Positions 17,068 to 26,662 of a stretch of DNA of 64,000 nucleotides are shown piece after piece. This DNA comes from Allobosea psychrotolerans (lineage in GTDB: Bacteria; Pseudomonadota; Alphaproteobacteria; Rhizobiales; Beijerinckiaceae): assembly GCF_002917105.1 (NCBI RefSeq), contig NZ_PQFZ01000008.1, forward strand, positions 1 through 64,000. Direction: 5' to 3'. Position 1 is the first letter of the stretch. Each line of letters opens with the position of its first letter. A program made the translations under genes and the position numbers. The notes beneath the pieces are model-generated. The model saw only the letters and a program-made list of their open reading frames with translations, was not told where the DNA came from and did no database searches.

Positions 17068-18294
17068 ATGGCCAGACGTCCGAAATCACCGCCCGTCCTC
17101 CCCGCCGCAGAGGCTCGCCGAATCTGGTTGCGCGCGCAGCGCCTCGACGAGCGCGAACCCTTCGGCGCGGGGCCGGAGGCGACGCGGGCCGCGGTGGCGC
17201 ATCTCGGCTATGTCCAGATCGACACGATCAACGTGATCGAGCGCTGCCACCACCACATCCTCTACAGCCGTATTCCGGCCTATCGCCGCGCCGATCTCGC
17301 GCAGGCGCAATCGCTGGATAAGAGCGTCTTCGAATACTGGACGCATGCGCTCTCCTATGTCCCGACTGCGGATATCCGCTTCTTCCTCGGTGCGATGAAG
17401 GCCCATCGCGAGGAGCCCAAGCGCTGGTCGGCGGTCGGCTCGCCCGAGGAGGCGCGCAAGCTGCTCCGGCGCATCCGCAAGGAGGGCGCGCTCACCATCC
17501 GCGACATCGACACCGACGTGCTGGTCGAGAAAGCTCATCTCTGGGCGAGCAAGAAGCCGTCCAAGGGCCTGCTGGAGCGCGCCTTCTACGATGGCGAGCT
17601 CGTCATTTCGGCTCGCGCCGGCATGCTCAAGACCTATGAACTGATCGACCGGCATTTCGGCTGGGAGAAGAAGCCCGCGCCGGCGAGCGAGCGCCAGGTC
17701 GTCGCCTACAAACTCGACCGGGCGCTGCGGGCGCAGGGCGTGGTCAGCCTCGATTCGATCTGCCATCTCGATGCCCCCGCCAAAAAGGCCGTGGCCGAGC
17801 TGATCGCGGGACGGGTCAGGCGCAAGGAGCTCGTGCCGGTGCGGATCGAGGGCGCCGAGAAGGCACCGCATTGGGCGAGCCCCGAAGCTCTGGAGGCAGC
17901 CGCTCCCCCTGATGCCGGCCTCGTCCATATCCTCTCGCCTTTCGATCCCCTGATCATTCAGCGCAAGCGACTGAGCCTGTTCTTCGGCTACCAGCACCTG
18001 TTCGAGGCCTATTTGCCCCGGGAGAAGCGGGTCTATGGCTATTTCGCCCTGCCGGTCCTGCTCGGGGACCGGATCGTCGCGGTGCTCGACCTGAAGACCG
18101 ACCGCGCAGCCGGCAAGCTCCTGATCCAGCAATGGAGCTGGCTTGCGGGGGAGGAGACGCCGGCCGCAAAGGCGGCGATCGAGGTTGAGCTGGCGCGCTT
18201 CGAGCGGTTCCAGCTCGCGCTCGGCAGCGAGAGCGAGCCAGCCTTCGCGGAGGTCCCGCCCGAGGAGGAGAGCCTCGTCGCGCTTCGCGCCTAG
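17068..18294 (+). CDS. winged-helix DNA glycosylase, YcaQ/AlkX-like
   Basis: The 408-residue protein belongs to the HTH_42/YcaQ family of DNA glycosylases, which unhook interstrand crosslinks and remove bulky alkyl lesions. The catalytic QxD motif is visible as Q50-I-D52 in YVQIDTINVIERCHHHILYS. Other family blocks are KSVFEYWTHALSYVP, LLERAFYDGELV and LSPFDPLIIQRKRLSLFF. It is predicted cytoplasmic. It stands alone and has no strong ribosome site. DNA repair is the known role for characterised relatives. The substrate of this member is inferred. Confidence 0.87.
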   Translation: MARRPKSPPVLPAAEARRIWLRAQRLDEREPFGAGPEATRAAVAHLGYVQIDTINVIERCHHHILYSRIPAYRRADLAQAQSLDKSVFEYWTHALSYVPTADIRFFLGAMKAHREEPKRWSAVGSPEEARKLLRRIRKEGALTIRDIDTDVLVEKAHLWASKKPSKGLLERAFYDGELVISARAGMLKTYELIDRHFGWEKKPAPASERQVVAYKLDRALRAQGVVSLDSICHLDAPAKKAVAELIAGRVRRKELVPVRIEGAEKAPHWASPEALEAAAPPDAGLVHILSPFDPLIIQRKRLSLFFGYQHLFEAYLPREKRVYGYFALPVLLGDRIVAVLDLKTDRAAGKLLIQQWSWLAGEETPAAKAAIEVELARFERFQLALGSESEPAFAEVPPEEESLVALRA

Positions 18295-18371
18295 GGTGTC
18301 TCTGCCGCAAAAATGCCGGGTTCTTCCGCCGTCTTGCCGCATGCCGCACGGCAAGCGCAGGGAGCCGTCCG

Positions 18372-19388
18372 GTGAGATCGAGCCTTTTCGCGATCGTCTT
18401 CGTTGTCATCGTTGTCCTGGCCGCTCATGTGCGTGCCGAGCCCGCGGGACCCTGGCAGAACGCCGATCCGGCAAGCTCCGGCTGGTCTGCGGAAGGGTTG
18501 AAGGCCGCCCGGACCGAGTTCGAACGGCTCGGCCCGACCGCACTCATGATCGTGCGGGACGGCCGGGCCATCGCCAATTGGGGCGATACCGGCCGCAAAG
18601 TGAATATGCGCTCTGTCCGCAAGAGCATCCTCAGCACGCTCTACGGCGTTGCGGTTGCGGAGGGGCGGATCAACCTTGCCAGCACGCTGGCGCATCTGCG
18701 CATCGACGACAAGGCGCCTGGCCTGACGGATGCGGAGAAGCAGGCCACGATCCGCGACCTGCTCATGGCCCGTTCGGGCATCTACCACCTGGCCGCCTAT
18801 GAAACGGCCGAGATGCGGGAGAAGCGGCCCGAGCGTGGCAGCCACGCCCCCGGCAGTTTCTGGTTCTACAACAACTGGGACTTCAACGCGCTCGGCACGA
18901 TCTACCGGCAGGAGACGGGCGAGGATATTTTCCAAAGTTTTGACAGCCGCATCGCCAAGCCGATCGGCATGCAGGATTTCCAGCACCACGACGGCAGCTA
19001 TGTCCTGGAGGGCGCGTCGATCCATCCAGCCTACCCGTTCAGCTTGAGCGCGCGCGACGCGGCGCGGTTCGGCCTGCTCATCCTCGATCGCGGCCGCTGG
19101 CAGGGGCGACAACTTGTCCCCTCCGCCTGGATCGAGGAGGCGACGCGCACCTATTCCCGAACTGACCGGAGCGGGCGTGGCTACGGCTATCTCTGGTGGA
19201 CGTTGTCTCCGGAGGAGTGGGGCGCCGGCGCCGTCATCGCCTCGGGCTTTGGCGGGCAGATCATTGCGATCATCCCGTCGAAGCGGCTGGTGGTGGTCCA
19301 GACGGTCGATCTGCGGCAGAAGTCGAGAGGCTTGCGCTCGAGCAAGTTCCTGGCTCTTCTGCGATTGATTGCGAACGCGGCACCCTGA
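18372..19388 (+). CDS. exported serine hydrolase, beta-lactamase/DD-peptidase-like
   Basis: A 338-residue class C-type serine hydrolase with an N-terminal signal peptide (hydrophobic core, cleavage near VRA-EPA). The SxxK motif is S81-V-R-K84, YNN stands for the YxN motif, and GFGGQ occupies the HxG position. Such proteins range from penicillin-binding-like peptidases to esterases. The GTG at 18372 fits the signal peptide start. The DUF930 gene starts directly after its stop codon, so the two are co-transcribed. Confidence 0.85.
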   Translation: MRSSLFAIVFVVIVVLAAHVRAEPAGPWQNADPASSGWSAEGLKAARTEFERLGPTALMIVRDGRAIANWGDTGRKVNMRSVRKSILSTLYGVAVAEGRINLASTLAHLRIDDKAPGLTDAEKQATIRDLLMARSGIYHLAAYETAEMREKRPERGSHAPGSFWFYNNWDFNALGTIYRQETGEDIFQSFDSRIAKPIGMQDFQHHDGSYVLEGASIHPAYPFSLSARDAARFGLLILDRGRWQGRQLVPSAWIEEATRTYSRTDRSGRGYGYLWWTLSPEEWGAGAVIASGFGGQIIAIIPSKRLVVVQTVDLRQKSRGLRSSKFLALLRLIANAAP

Positions 19389-20084
19389 ATGAGGTCGGCA
19401 TGGGCGCTTGTGCGGGCGAGGGCGTTTGCGCGTGGTTTGCCTGCCTCGCTCCTGCTGCATCTGGTGCTGTTGTCGCTGCTCGGGCTTGCGGCCCTGCGTC
19501 CGAGGGAGGAGATCGTCCCGCACCCGGAAAGCAGCGTCGATGTCGAGCTGCTGAGCTCTCCGCAATTCGAGGCGATGATCCGGCCGAAGCCTGTCGAGGA
19601 AGCGCCGAAGCCGCAATCGCCGGCGCCGCCGCAAACGGCTCCGGAGAAGGTCGCGCCTGTGGTTCCGCCGGCGAGCGAGTCCCCGCTCGAACCCGGCGCC
19701 ATGATCAAGGCCTCCCGGCTCATGGCGGCGGCTGCCCTCGCCAGCCCCCTCAGCCGGCAGGCGCGGGAAGCCCTTACCCATCTCGCCGAGGAGGAGCGCG
19801 TCGAGCAGCTTTGCGGGCTGGAGGCGATGAGCCAGATCCATGCCTGGAAGGCCGAATTCGAGCCTGACAGGCTGGTCGCCTATGCCATGGCCGGCACGAA
19901 GCTTTCCGGCCGTGAGCTACTCGCCGAAGGCGCGGCCTTCCGCAGCAGGCAGCGCTGGTACACTCTGCGCTTCAAATGCGGGTTCACGCCCGACCGCAAG
20001 CAGGTCGTGGCCTTCGAATTCCGCGTCGGCGATCCGGTGCCGCGTGCGCAGTGGGAGAGGCGCGGCCTGCCGGCGAGTCATTGA
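19389..20084 (+). CDS. DUF930 domain protein with TonB-like N-terminus
   Basis: A 231-residue protein with one N-terminal helix (LPASLLLHLVLLSLLGLAAL) and a Pro-rich linker (about residues 62-100). The C-terminal DUF930 domain contains LCGLEAMSQIHAW, LVAYAM, FRSRQRWYTLRFKCGF and FEFRVGDPVP. The anchor plus Pro-rich stalk resembles TonB/TolA architecture and places the domain in the periplasm. DUF930 is known mainly from Hyphomicrobiales and has no assigned function. It directly follows the serine hydrolase gene, which suggests a joint envelope role. Confidence 0.82.
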   Translation: MRSAWALVRARAFARGLPASLLLHLVLLSLLGLAALRPREEIVPHPESSVDVELLSSPQFEAMIRPKPVEEAPKPQSPAPPQTAPEKVAPVVPPASESPLEPGAMIKASRLMAAAALASPLSRQAREALTHLAEEERVEQLCGLEAMSQIHAWKAEFEPDRLVAYAMAGTKLSGRELLAEGAAFRSRQRWYTLRFKCGFTPDRKQVVAFEFRVGDPVPRAQWERRGLPASH

Positions 20085-20099
20085 GGCGAATGGGCGGCC

Positions 20100-20504
20100 T
20101 CAAGCCCCGAGCAGGTCGATCAGATGCGGGATCAGGGGTTCGTCGGCCGGTGGCATCGCCAGCTGGCTGAGCTTGCCGGCGCGGACCCATTTCAGGGCCT
20201 GGCCCTCGCGCGAGATGGCGGTACCTTCCCAGCGCCGGCAGATATAGAGCGGCATCAGCAGGTGGAAGTCCGGATAGGCGTAGCTCGCAAAAGTCAGTGG
20301 CGCGAGGCAGGCCTCTTTCACGGTGATGCCGAGTTCTTCCGAGAGTTCGCGGATCAGTGCGGGTTCGGGCCGTTCGCCGGCCTCCAGCTTGCCGCCGGGG
20401 AACTCCCACAGGCCCGCCAGCGCCTTGCCCTCGGGGCGTTGCGCGACGAGGACGCGGTTGTCGGAATCGATCAGGGCGCAGGCGACGACGAGGAGGAGTT
20501 TCAC
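20100..20504 (-). CDS. MutT-like Nudix hydrolase (8-oxo-dGTP diphosphatase type)
   Basis: A Nudix protein with KLLLVVACALID, QRPEGKALAGLWEFPGG and the Nudix box GKLEAGERPEPALIRELSEELGI (GX5EX7REUXEEXGU pattern). MutT enzymes clear oxidised nucleotides before they are built into DNA. I set the start at the GTG at 20504 because family members begin at this VKLLLV strand. The frame stays open to a GTG at 20567, which would add 21 disordered residues. It is convergent with the DUF930 gene. Confidence 0.85.
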   Translation of the reverse strand: MKLLLVVACALIDSDNRVLVAQRPEGKALAGLWEFPGGKLEAGERPEPALIRELSEELGITVKEACLAPLTFASYAYPDFHLLMPLYICRRWEGTAISREGQALKWVRAGKLSQLAMPPADEPLIPHLIDLLGA

Positions 20505-20706
20505 GCGGTTGTCGGTGTCCGGAGAGGATGTGGTGGACGGGTCTGTCTCCTTACCCGTCACGCCCACGATGTCATAGGCTGCGCCGCCTTCGTGGACGAG
20601 CGACGTCTCGTCACCTCAGATCACCCGAGAACGAATTTCGCGCCCAGGGCTAGTTTCTCGAAGGCGGAGCGACTCAGGCCGAGGGTGGGGTGAGCGCTCG
20701 CTTCAC

Positions 20707-21957
20707 TCAGGAGCGATAGTCGCCGTTGATCTCGACATAGGCCTTGGTCAGGTCGCAGGTCCAGACCGTGGACTTGCCCCGGCCCAGTCCGAGATCGGCG
20801 GTGATGACGATATGCTCGCCGGTCATGTAGGCGGAGACCGCCTGCTCGTCATAGGACGGGGCGCGCGCGCCCTGCCGGGCGACCATGATGTCGCCGAAGG
20901 AGATGTCGAGCTTGTCGCGGTCGGCGGGTTCGCCGGCCTTGCCGACGGCCATGACGATGCGGCCCCAATTGGCGTCCTCGCCGGCAATCGCGGTCTTGAC
21001 CAAAGGCGAATTGGCGATCGAGAGCGCGACCCGCTTGGCCGAGCGCGCGGAGGTTGCTCCCGCGACGCGGATCTCGACGAATTTGCGGGCGCCCTCGCCG
21101 TCCTTGCAGACGAGATGGGCGAGCTCGAGCAGCAGCGAATTCAATGCGCGCTTGAAGCCGGAGAGGCGGGCATCGTTGACTTGGGTGATCGCAGGCACGC
21201 CGCGCTCGGCCGCCTTGCCCGTGGCGAACAGCATCAGCGTGTCGGAGGTCGAGGTGTCGCTGTCGACCGTGACCGCGTTGAACGAGCCCTTCACGCCCTT
21301 GGAGAGCAGCGCCTGCAGGACGGGTGCGGCTATGGGTGCGTCGGTGAAGACGAAGGAGAGCATCGTCGCCATGTCGGGCGCGATCATGCCGGCGCCCTTG
21401 GCGATGCCGGCCAGCACGACCTCCTTGCCGTCGATCTTGGCCTTGCGCGAGAGCGCCTTGGGGAAGGTGTCCGTGGTCATGATCGCCCGGGCGGCGTCGA
21501 TCCAGGGGCCGTCCGCGGCGCGCCTGGCGCAGTCGCTCAGCACACCCTCGAATTTGGTCGCGTCGAGCGGCTCGCCGATCACGCCCGTGGAGGCGATGAA
21601 GACTTCCGAGGGCTTGCAGCCAGCTGCCTTGGCGGCGATTTCGGCGGTGAGCTTGACCGAGTCGCGGCCTTTGAGCCCGGTGAAGGCGTTGGCGTTGCCG
21701 GAGTTGACGACGATGGCGCGGGCCGAGCCTTGCGCCAGATTCTCGCGGCACCAGTCGACCGGGGCGGAGGGGCATTTCGAGCGGGTGAAGACGCCCGCGG
21801 CTTGCGTGCCCTGGTCGAGCAGCATCAGCACGACATCGGTGCGGCCCTTGTAGCGGATGCCCGCCTCGGCGGTCGCGAAGCGCACGCCCGGCACCGCCGG
21901 GACCTTGGGCTGGCGCTTGGGCGCGAGCGGGGAAACGGGGACATCCTTGCCAGCCAT
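20707..21957 (-). CDS. argJ: bifunctional glutamate N-acetyltransferase / N-acetylglutamate synthase (ArgJ)
   Basis: The 416-residue enzyme recycles acetyl groups from N-acetylornithine to glutamate in arginine synthesis. It is made as a precursor that cleaves itself before the Thr nucleophile in [15 protein letters not shown] ([14 protein letters not shown] is the family mark). Other ArgJ blocks are [34 protein letters not shown] and [11 protein letters not shown]. The ATG at 21957 gives the standard length; an upstream in-frame start is rejected. It follows the parvulin gene on the same strand, but a strong terminator separates them. Confidence 0.96.
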   Translation of the reverse strand: MAGKDVPVSPLAPKRQPKVPAVPGVRFATAEAGIRYKGRTDVVLMLLDQGTQAAGVFTRSKCPSAPVDWCRENLAQGSARAIVVNSGNANAFTGLKGRDSVKLTAEIAAKAAGCKPSEVFIASTGVIGEPLDATKFEGVLSDCARRAADGPWIDAARAIMTTDTFPKALSRKAKIDGKEVVLAGIAKGAGMIAPDMATMLSFVFTDAPIAAPVLQALLSKGVKGSFNAVTVDSDTSTSDTLMLFATGKAAERGVPAITQVNDARLSGFKRALNSLLLELAHLVCKDGEGARKFVEIRVAGATSARSAKRVALSIANSPLVKTAIAGEDANWGRIVMAVGKAGEPADRDKLDISFGDIMVARQGARAPSYDEQAVSAYMTGEHIVITADLGLGRGKSTVWTCDLTKAYVEINGDYRS

Positions 21958-22011
21958 GAAAAGCACCTCCAGATCGAGAAAGCCCATGTGCCGCAGGCGG
22001 ATGACGAAAAC

Positions 22012-22041
22012 AAGAAGGGCGGCGCATGCGCCGCCCTTCTT
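22012..22041 (-). terminator. intrinsic terminator after the parvulin gene
   Basis: A perfect palindrome (AAGAAGGGCGGCGCA and its complement, no loop bases spared) gives a GC-rich stem. On the minus strand it is followed by TTGTTTTC, so it fits rho-independent termination after the gene ending at 22072. Confidence 0.85.
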
Positions 22042-22071
22042 CGTCTATGGGATGGTCGTGGCCGAAGCCTC

Positions 22072-22920
22072 TCAGGGCTTCTTCGGCTCGGCCGCAGGAG
22101 CAGGCGTGGCAGCGGCGGGCTGGTCCAGCCGCTCGACCTTGGCCTTCTCGCGCAGCGCCAGCACGATGTCCTGCTGGGCCTTGCGCTCGAGATACTGGTC
22201 GATCTGCGGCTTGACCGCGGCGAAGTCCGGCGTCGGCTTGGTGCGGCGGTCTTCGAGCTTGATGACATGCCAGCCGAACTGGCTCTTCACCGGGTCGGAG
22301 ATCTGGCCCTTCTGGAGCTTGAAGGCGGCCTCGGCGAATTCCGGCACCATGCGCTCCTTGCTGAACCAGCCGAGATCGCCGCCTTCCTTGCCGGAGCCGG
22401 GATCCTTGGACAGCTCGGCTGCGACCTTGGCGAAATCCTCGCCCTTCTTGACGCGCTCGGCGGCCGTCTTGGCCTGGGTCTCGTCCTCGACCAGGATATG
22501 GCGCGCGTGGATCTCCTCCTCGGGCGGCAATGCCTTGACGGTGTCGTCGAACAGCTTCTTGGCGGCTTCGGGGGTCGCGGCCTTCTTGGCCTCGCGCTGG
22601 AGATATTCGTCGAGCAGCACCTTGTCGCGGTTATAGGCGAGGCGGGCGGCGAAATCGGGGCCTTCGGCGACCTTGGCGTCGGTCGCGGCCTTGGCGCCGA
22701 GCTTGAGGTCGACGAGATAATTCACCACCTCGTCGCGCTTGCGCGCCTCGGGAACCTGCGCGAGCCGCTCGCCGAGATCCTCCGTCGCCAGCGCGACGTC
22801 GCGCTCGGTGATGGCGATGCCGTTGACCTTGGCCACGATCTTGTCGGCCTGAGCCAGCGCGGCAGGTGTCGCGGCGAGCACGAAACCGAGAGATATCATG
22901 GCGAGACGTGACAGCGTCAT
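22072..22920 (-). CDS. periplasmic peptidyl-prolyl cis-trans isomerase, parvulin type
   Basis: A 282-residue exported foldase with a Sec signal peptide (cleavage near ALA-QAD) and a SurA/PrsA-like N-terminal part (KVNGIAITERDVALA). The parvulin domain contains EIHARHILVEDE, KDPGSGKEGGDLGWF, MVPEFAEAAF and SQFGWHVIKLED. A Pro/Ala tail follows. It assists folding of secreted or outer membrane proteins. Divergent placement beside secA fits an export-related role. Confidence 0.92.
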   Translation of the reverse strand: MTLSRLAMISLGFVLAATPAALAQADKIVAKVNGIAITERDVALATEDLGERLAQVPEARKRDEVVNYLVDLKLGAKAATDAKVAEGPDFAARLAYNRDKVLLDEYLQREAKKAATPEAAKKLFDDTVKALPPEEEIHARHILVEDETQAKTAAERVKKGEDFAKVAAELSKDPGSGKEGGDLGWFSKERMVPEFAEAAFKLQKGQISDPVKSQFGWHVIKLEDRRTKPTPDFAAVKPQIDQYLERKAQQDIVLALREKAKVERLDQPAAATPAPAAEPKKP

Positions 22921-23131
22921 CGGGTCAAACCTTCCGCAAGCAGCAAAAACCGGTCATTTGCGCTGCACTGCCAGTTGAACGCGGCAAAGGCAAGGCAGCT
23001 GCGTGGTTTAAAGCTTTCGCGGCGCGATGCTTTGCCGGCCTTTGCGCGGCCTGCGCAGTTCGATGGCGCGTCTCCCTTGGAACTGCGCGGCGAAAACCCC
23101 ACATCGGTTGCGAATTCCGCCGCCGGCCAAG

Positions 23132-23171
23132 GCTTGCATTTGCTGCAAACAAGGCTCGCATTTGGTGCAAA
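23132..23171. promoter_or_regulatory. tandem TTTGSTGCAAA palindromes upstream of secA
   Basis: Two 18-nt units (GCTTGCATTTGCTGCAAA at 23132-23149 and GCTCGCATTTGGTGCAAA at 23154-23171) differ at two bases and are spaced 22 bp apart, two helical turns. The core TTTGCTGCAAA is a perfect palindrome. They lie in the 376-nt divergent gap between the parvulin and secA genes. Otherwise I see only the secA ribosome site (GAAAGG at 23284) there. Confidence 0.5.
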
Positions 23172-23296
23172 GCGGTGCTGGACCCCGCCCCCGCACGCGT
23201 CTAAACACGCGGTCGAATTGAGAATTATCGGGCTTTCGCCCGCGCGCGGGTCACCGCGGACGCAAGGCGAAAGCTGCACTATCGAAAGGCCCAACA

Positions 23297-26077
23297 ATGC
23301 TTGGCGCGCTTGCAAAGAAACTCTTCGGCTCGTCGAACGATCGGCGGGTCAAGGGCTATGGCCCTCGTGTCGCGGCGATCAACGCGCTCGAAAACGAGGT
23401 CGCTGCGCTCAGCGACGAGGCCCTGCAGGCGCGCACCGCCGAGTTCCGCCAGCAACTCGCCAATGGCGCCAAGCTCGACGATCTCCTGGTGCCGGCCTTC
23501 GCCACGGTGCGCGAGGCGGCCAAGCGCGTGCTTGGGCAGCGGCCCTATGACGTCCAGCTCATCGGCGGCATGGTGCTGCATGAGGGCGCCATCGCCGAGA
23601 TGAAGACCGGCGAAGGCAAGACGCTGGTCGCGACCCTGCCGACCTATCTCAATGCGCTCGAAGGCAAGGGCGTGCATGTCGTCACGGTCAACGACTACCT
23701 TGCCCGCCGCGACGCGGAATGGATGGCCAAGCTCTACAATTTCCTTGGTCTGTCCGTCGGCATCATCGTCCACGGCATCGATGATGAAGAGCGCCAGCGC
23801 GCCTATGCCTGCGACATCACCTACGGCACCAACAACGAATTCGGCTTCGACTATCTGCGCGACAACATGAAATACGACGTCGCGCAGATGTCCCAGCGTG
23901 GCCACCATTTCGCGATCGTCGACGAGGTCGACTCGATCCTGGTCGACGAGGCGCGCACGCCGCTGATCATCTCCGGACCGCTCGACGACAAATCCGATCT
24001 CTATGTCGCGATCGACAAGATCCTGCCCGGGCTGGTGGCCGGGGATTTCGAGGTCGACGAGAAGCAGCGCGCCGTCTCGCTGACGGAAGCCGGCAACGAG
24101 CATATCGAGGAGCTGCTGCGCGCAGCCGACCTGCTGAAGGAGGGCGATCTCTACGACGCCCAGAACGTCACGCTGGTCCACCACGTCAACCAGGGCCTGC
24201 GCGCGCATTCGCTGTTCCAGCGCGACAAGGACTACATCGTCCGCAATGACGAGGTCGTCATCATCGACGAGTTCACCGGCCGCATGATGCCGGGCCGGCG
24301 CTATTCGGAAGGCCTGCACCAGGCGCTCGAAGCCAAGGAGCACGTCACCGTCCAGCCCGAGAACGCGACGCTGGCCTCGATCACCTTCCAGAACTATTTC
24401 CGGCTCTATTCCAAGCTCGCCGGCATGACCGGCACGGCCTCGACCGAGGCCGACGAGTTCTTCGAGATCTACAAGCTCGAAGTGGTCGAGATTCCGACCA
24501 ATGTCCCGGTCGCCCGCAAGGACGAGGATGACGAGGTCTACCGCACCTTCGAGGAGAAGGTCCGCGGTGTCATCCGCGAGATCAAGGCGGCGCAGGAGAG
24601 CGGCCAGCCCATGCTGGTCGGCACGACCTCGATCGAGCGCTCGGAACTCGTCGCCGAGATGCTGGCGAAGGAAGGCTTCAAGCAGATCGATTTCAGCGAC
24701 CCCAGCGGGCTGGAGCCGATCTACGCCGCGGCCCGCGCCGGCAAGCCCTCGAAGGCTTTCGCCGTGCTGAATGCCCGCTTCCACGAGCTGGAGGCCTATA
24801 TCGTGGCGCAGGCCGGCGTGCCCGGCGCCATCACCATCGCCACCAACATGGCCGGCCGCGGCACCGATATCCAGCTCGGCGGCAATGCCGAGATGCGCAT
24901 CAATCACGATCTCGCCGGCATGGCGGAGGGGCCGGAGCGGGAGGCCGAGGCGAACCGCATCCGCGCCGAGGTGATCGACTTCAAGCAGCGCGTAATCAAG
25001 GCGGGCGGGCTCTACATCGTCGGCACCGAGCGGCATGAGAGCCGTCGCATCGACAACCAGCTGCGTGGCCGCGCCGGTCGCCAGGGCGATCCGGGCCGGT
25101 CAAAGTTCTTCCTGTCGCTGCAGGACGACCTGATGCGCATCTTCGGCTCCGACCGGATGGACGGCATGCTGCAGAAGCTAGGCCTCAAGGAGGACGAGGC
25201 GATCGTCCATCCCTGGATCAACAAGGCGGTCGAGAAGGCCCAGGGCAAGGTCGAGGCGCGCAACTTCGACGTCCGCAAGAACATTCTGAAATACGACGAC
25301 GTCATGAACTCCCAGCGCAAGGTCGTGTTCGAGCAGCGCCGCGACTTCATGCGCCAGCCGTCCGTGCGCGAAACCATCGACGACATGCGCCAGGGCGTCG
25401 CCGAGGATCTCGTCGCGCGTCATATCCCCGAGGAGGCCTATCCGGAGCAGTGGGATACCGCCGCGCTCAAGGAAGGCGTGATGCAATTCCTCAATCTCGA
25501 TCTGCCGATCGAGGAGTGGGCGAAGGAAGAGGGCATCGCCGACACCGAATTGCGCGAGCGCATCCGCAAGATCGCCGACGAGGACTACGCGGCTCGCATC
25601 GAGCGCAACACCGACGAGGTGATGACCTATGTCGAGAAGCAGGTGCTGCTGCAGACGCTCGACCATCTCTGGCGCGAGCATCTCGTCACGCTCGACCACC
25701 TGCGCCAGGTCATCGGCTGGCGCGGCTATGCCCAGCGCGATCCGCTGAACGAGTACAAGCAGGAGGCCTTCGAGCTGTACGACTCGCTGACCGACCGCCT
25801 GCGCGAACAGGTCACCGGCAATCTGATGCGCATCGAGGTGCGGTTCGATGCGCCCGAGGAGCCGGGCAGCCTGCCGCCGCAGGATGAAGCCGGCTCCGGC
25901 TTCGGCGGCGGCGATTACGGCAGCACGGGCCTGCAATATGCGGCGATCGAGGGCGACATGGCCGTGCTCGACCGCAACCCGGCCGACCCCGCAAGCTGGG
26001 GCAAGGTTGGCCGCAACGAGGCCTGCCCCTGCGGCTCCGGCAAGAAGTACAAGCACTGCCACGGCCAGTTCGTCTGA
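23297..26077 (+). CDS. secA: preprotein translocase ATPase SecA
   Basis: The 926-residue motor drives proteins through SecYEG. Visible landmarks are Walker A GEGKT (residues 105-109), [19 protein letters not shown], the preprotein cross-linking region, [24 protein letters not shown] and [18 protein letters not shown]. The C-terminal zinc/SecB-binding tail [14 protein letters not shown] is intact. The ATG at 23297 follows GAAAGG with good spacing. Length is usual for alphaproteobacterial SecA. No defects are seen. Confidence 0.98.
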   Translation: MLGALAKKLFGSSNDRRVKGYGPRVAAINALENEVAALSDEALQARTAEFRQQLANGAKLDDLLVPAFATVREAAKRVLGQRPYDVQLIGGMVLHEGAIAEMKTGEGKTLVATLPTYLNALEGKGVHVVTVNDYLARRDAEWMAKLYNFLGLSVGIIVHGIDDEERQRAYACDITYGTNNEFGFDYLRDNMKYDVAQMSQRGHHFAIVDEVDSILVDEARTPLIISGPLDDKSDLYVAIDKILPGLVAGDFEVDEKQRAVSLTEAGNEHIEELLRAADLLKEGDLYDAQNVTLVHHVNQGLRAHSLFQRDKDYIVRNDEVVIIDEFTGRMMPGRRYSEGLHQALEAKEHVTVQPENATLASITFQNYFRLYSKLAGMTGTASTEADEFFEIYKLEVVEIPTNVPVARKDEDDEVYRTFEEKVRGVIREIKAAQESGQPMLVGTTSIERSELVAEMLAKEGFKQIDFSDPSGLEPIYAAARAGKPSKAFAVLNARFHELEAYIVAQAGVPGAITIATNMAGRGTDIQLGGNAEMRINHDLAGMAEGPEREAEANRIRAEVIDFKQRVIKAGGLYIVGTERHESRRIDNQLRGRAGRQGDPGRSKFFLSLQDDLMRIFGSDRMDGMLQKLGLKEDEAIVHPWINKAVEKAQGKVEARNFDVRKNILKYDDVMNSQRKVVFEQRRDFMRQPSVRETIDDMRQGVAEDLVARHIPEEAYPEQWDTAALKEGVMQFLNLDLPIEEWAKEEGIADTELRERIRKIADEDYAARIERNTDEVMTYVEKQVLLQTLDHLWREHLVTLDHLRQVIGWRGYAQRDPLNEYKQEAFELYDSLTDRLREQVTGNLMRIEVRFDAPEEPGSLPPQDEAGSGFGGGDYGSTGLQYAAIEGDMAVLDRNPADPASWGKVGRNEACPCGSGKKYKHCHGQFV

Positions 26078-26243
26078 GGCGGTAAAGGCAGCGTTTCCGG
26101 ACAAGGCTGTCGGAAACGAGGATAACTCCCTCTACGCGCCGCATCCTGTGTCAACGGATGCGGGCCACTACAACTCTTGCCTCGCGGCGCTCCGCCAGCC
26201 TCTTAACCTGCCGTCGCGGAAACGTCGGCGGGATTTCGCCCGC

Positions 26244-26516
26244 TCATTTCCGCTTCTCCTCGCAGATGTTCATCCTGTGAGGATCGCCGGAGAGCTGGCA
26301 TCTGAAGCCGCATTCGTAATCGCCGCCCCGGCCTGTCTGGATCAGCTTCATCCGGTCGATCGCGGCATCGCGGCAGTAGCTGAAGCTCTTGAAGCGCGGC
26401 GTCACGTCGAATTGGGCGCGGTTGGTCTGATCGGGATAGACGATGGCGGCCCATTCGCCGGGGCTGTCGTCGCAGCCTGCCAGCAAGAGCAAAACCAGGA
26501 GCAGGGAAGGTCTCAT
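26244..26516 (-). CDS. small lipoprotein of unknown function
   Basis: A 90-residue protein with a type II signal peptide: MRPSLLLVLLLLAGC gives a lipobox LAGC with Cys15. The mature part is short, with SYCRDAAIDRM and a Cys pair in YECGFRCQL. I place the start at the ATG at 26516 because it opens the signal peptide; the frame extends further upstream without support. It stands alone and is divergent from the SPFH gene. Function unknown. Confidence 0.7.
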   Translation of the reverse strand: MRPSLLLVLLLLAGCDDSPGEWAAIVYPDQTNRAQFDVTPRFKSFSYCRDAAIDRMKLIQTGRGGDYECGFRCQLSGDPHRMNICEEKRK

Positions 26517-26662
26517 TCTGATCCCTCCGGTTTCGTCCAAAAATAGCACGCATCGGGTGAGCGGAGCAGCCCAGCGTGGGCGGCCTTGCATCGGCCCGTT
26601 GCAATCGTCAGGTTGTTGGCCGCGACGCGAAATGCGTGCATTGCCTGGGGAGGGCTGACGGG

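Noticed and set aside
20812..22911. Long plus-strand frame over argJ and the parvulin gene
   Set aside because: Antisense to two well-supported genes; composition is shadow-like with no domain.
23279..25036. Long minus-strand frame opposite secA
   Set aside because: Antisense to secA and without recognisable motifs.
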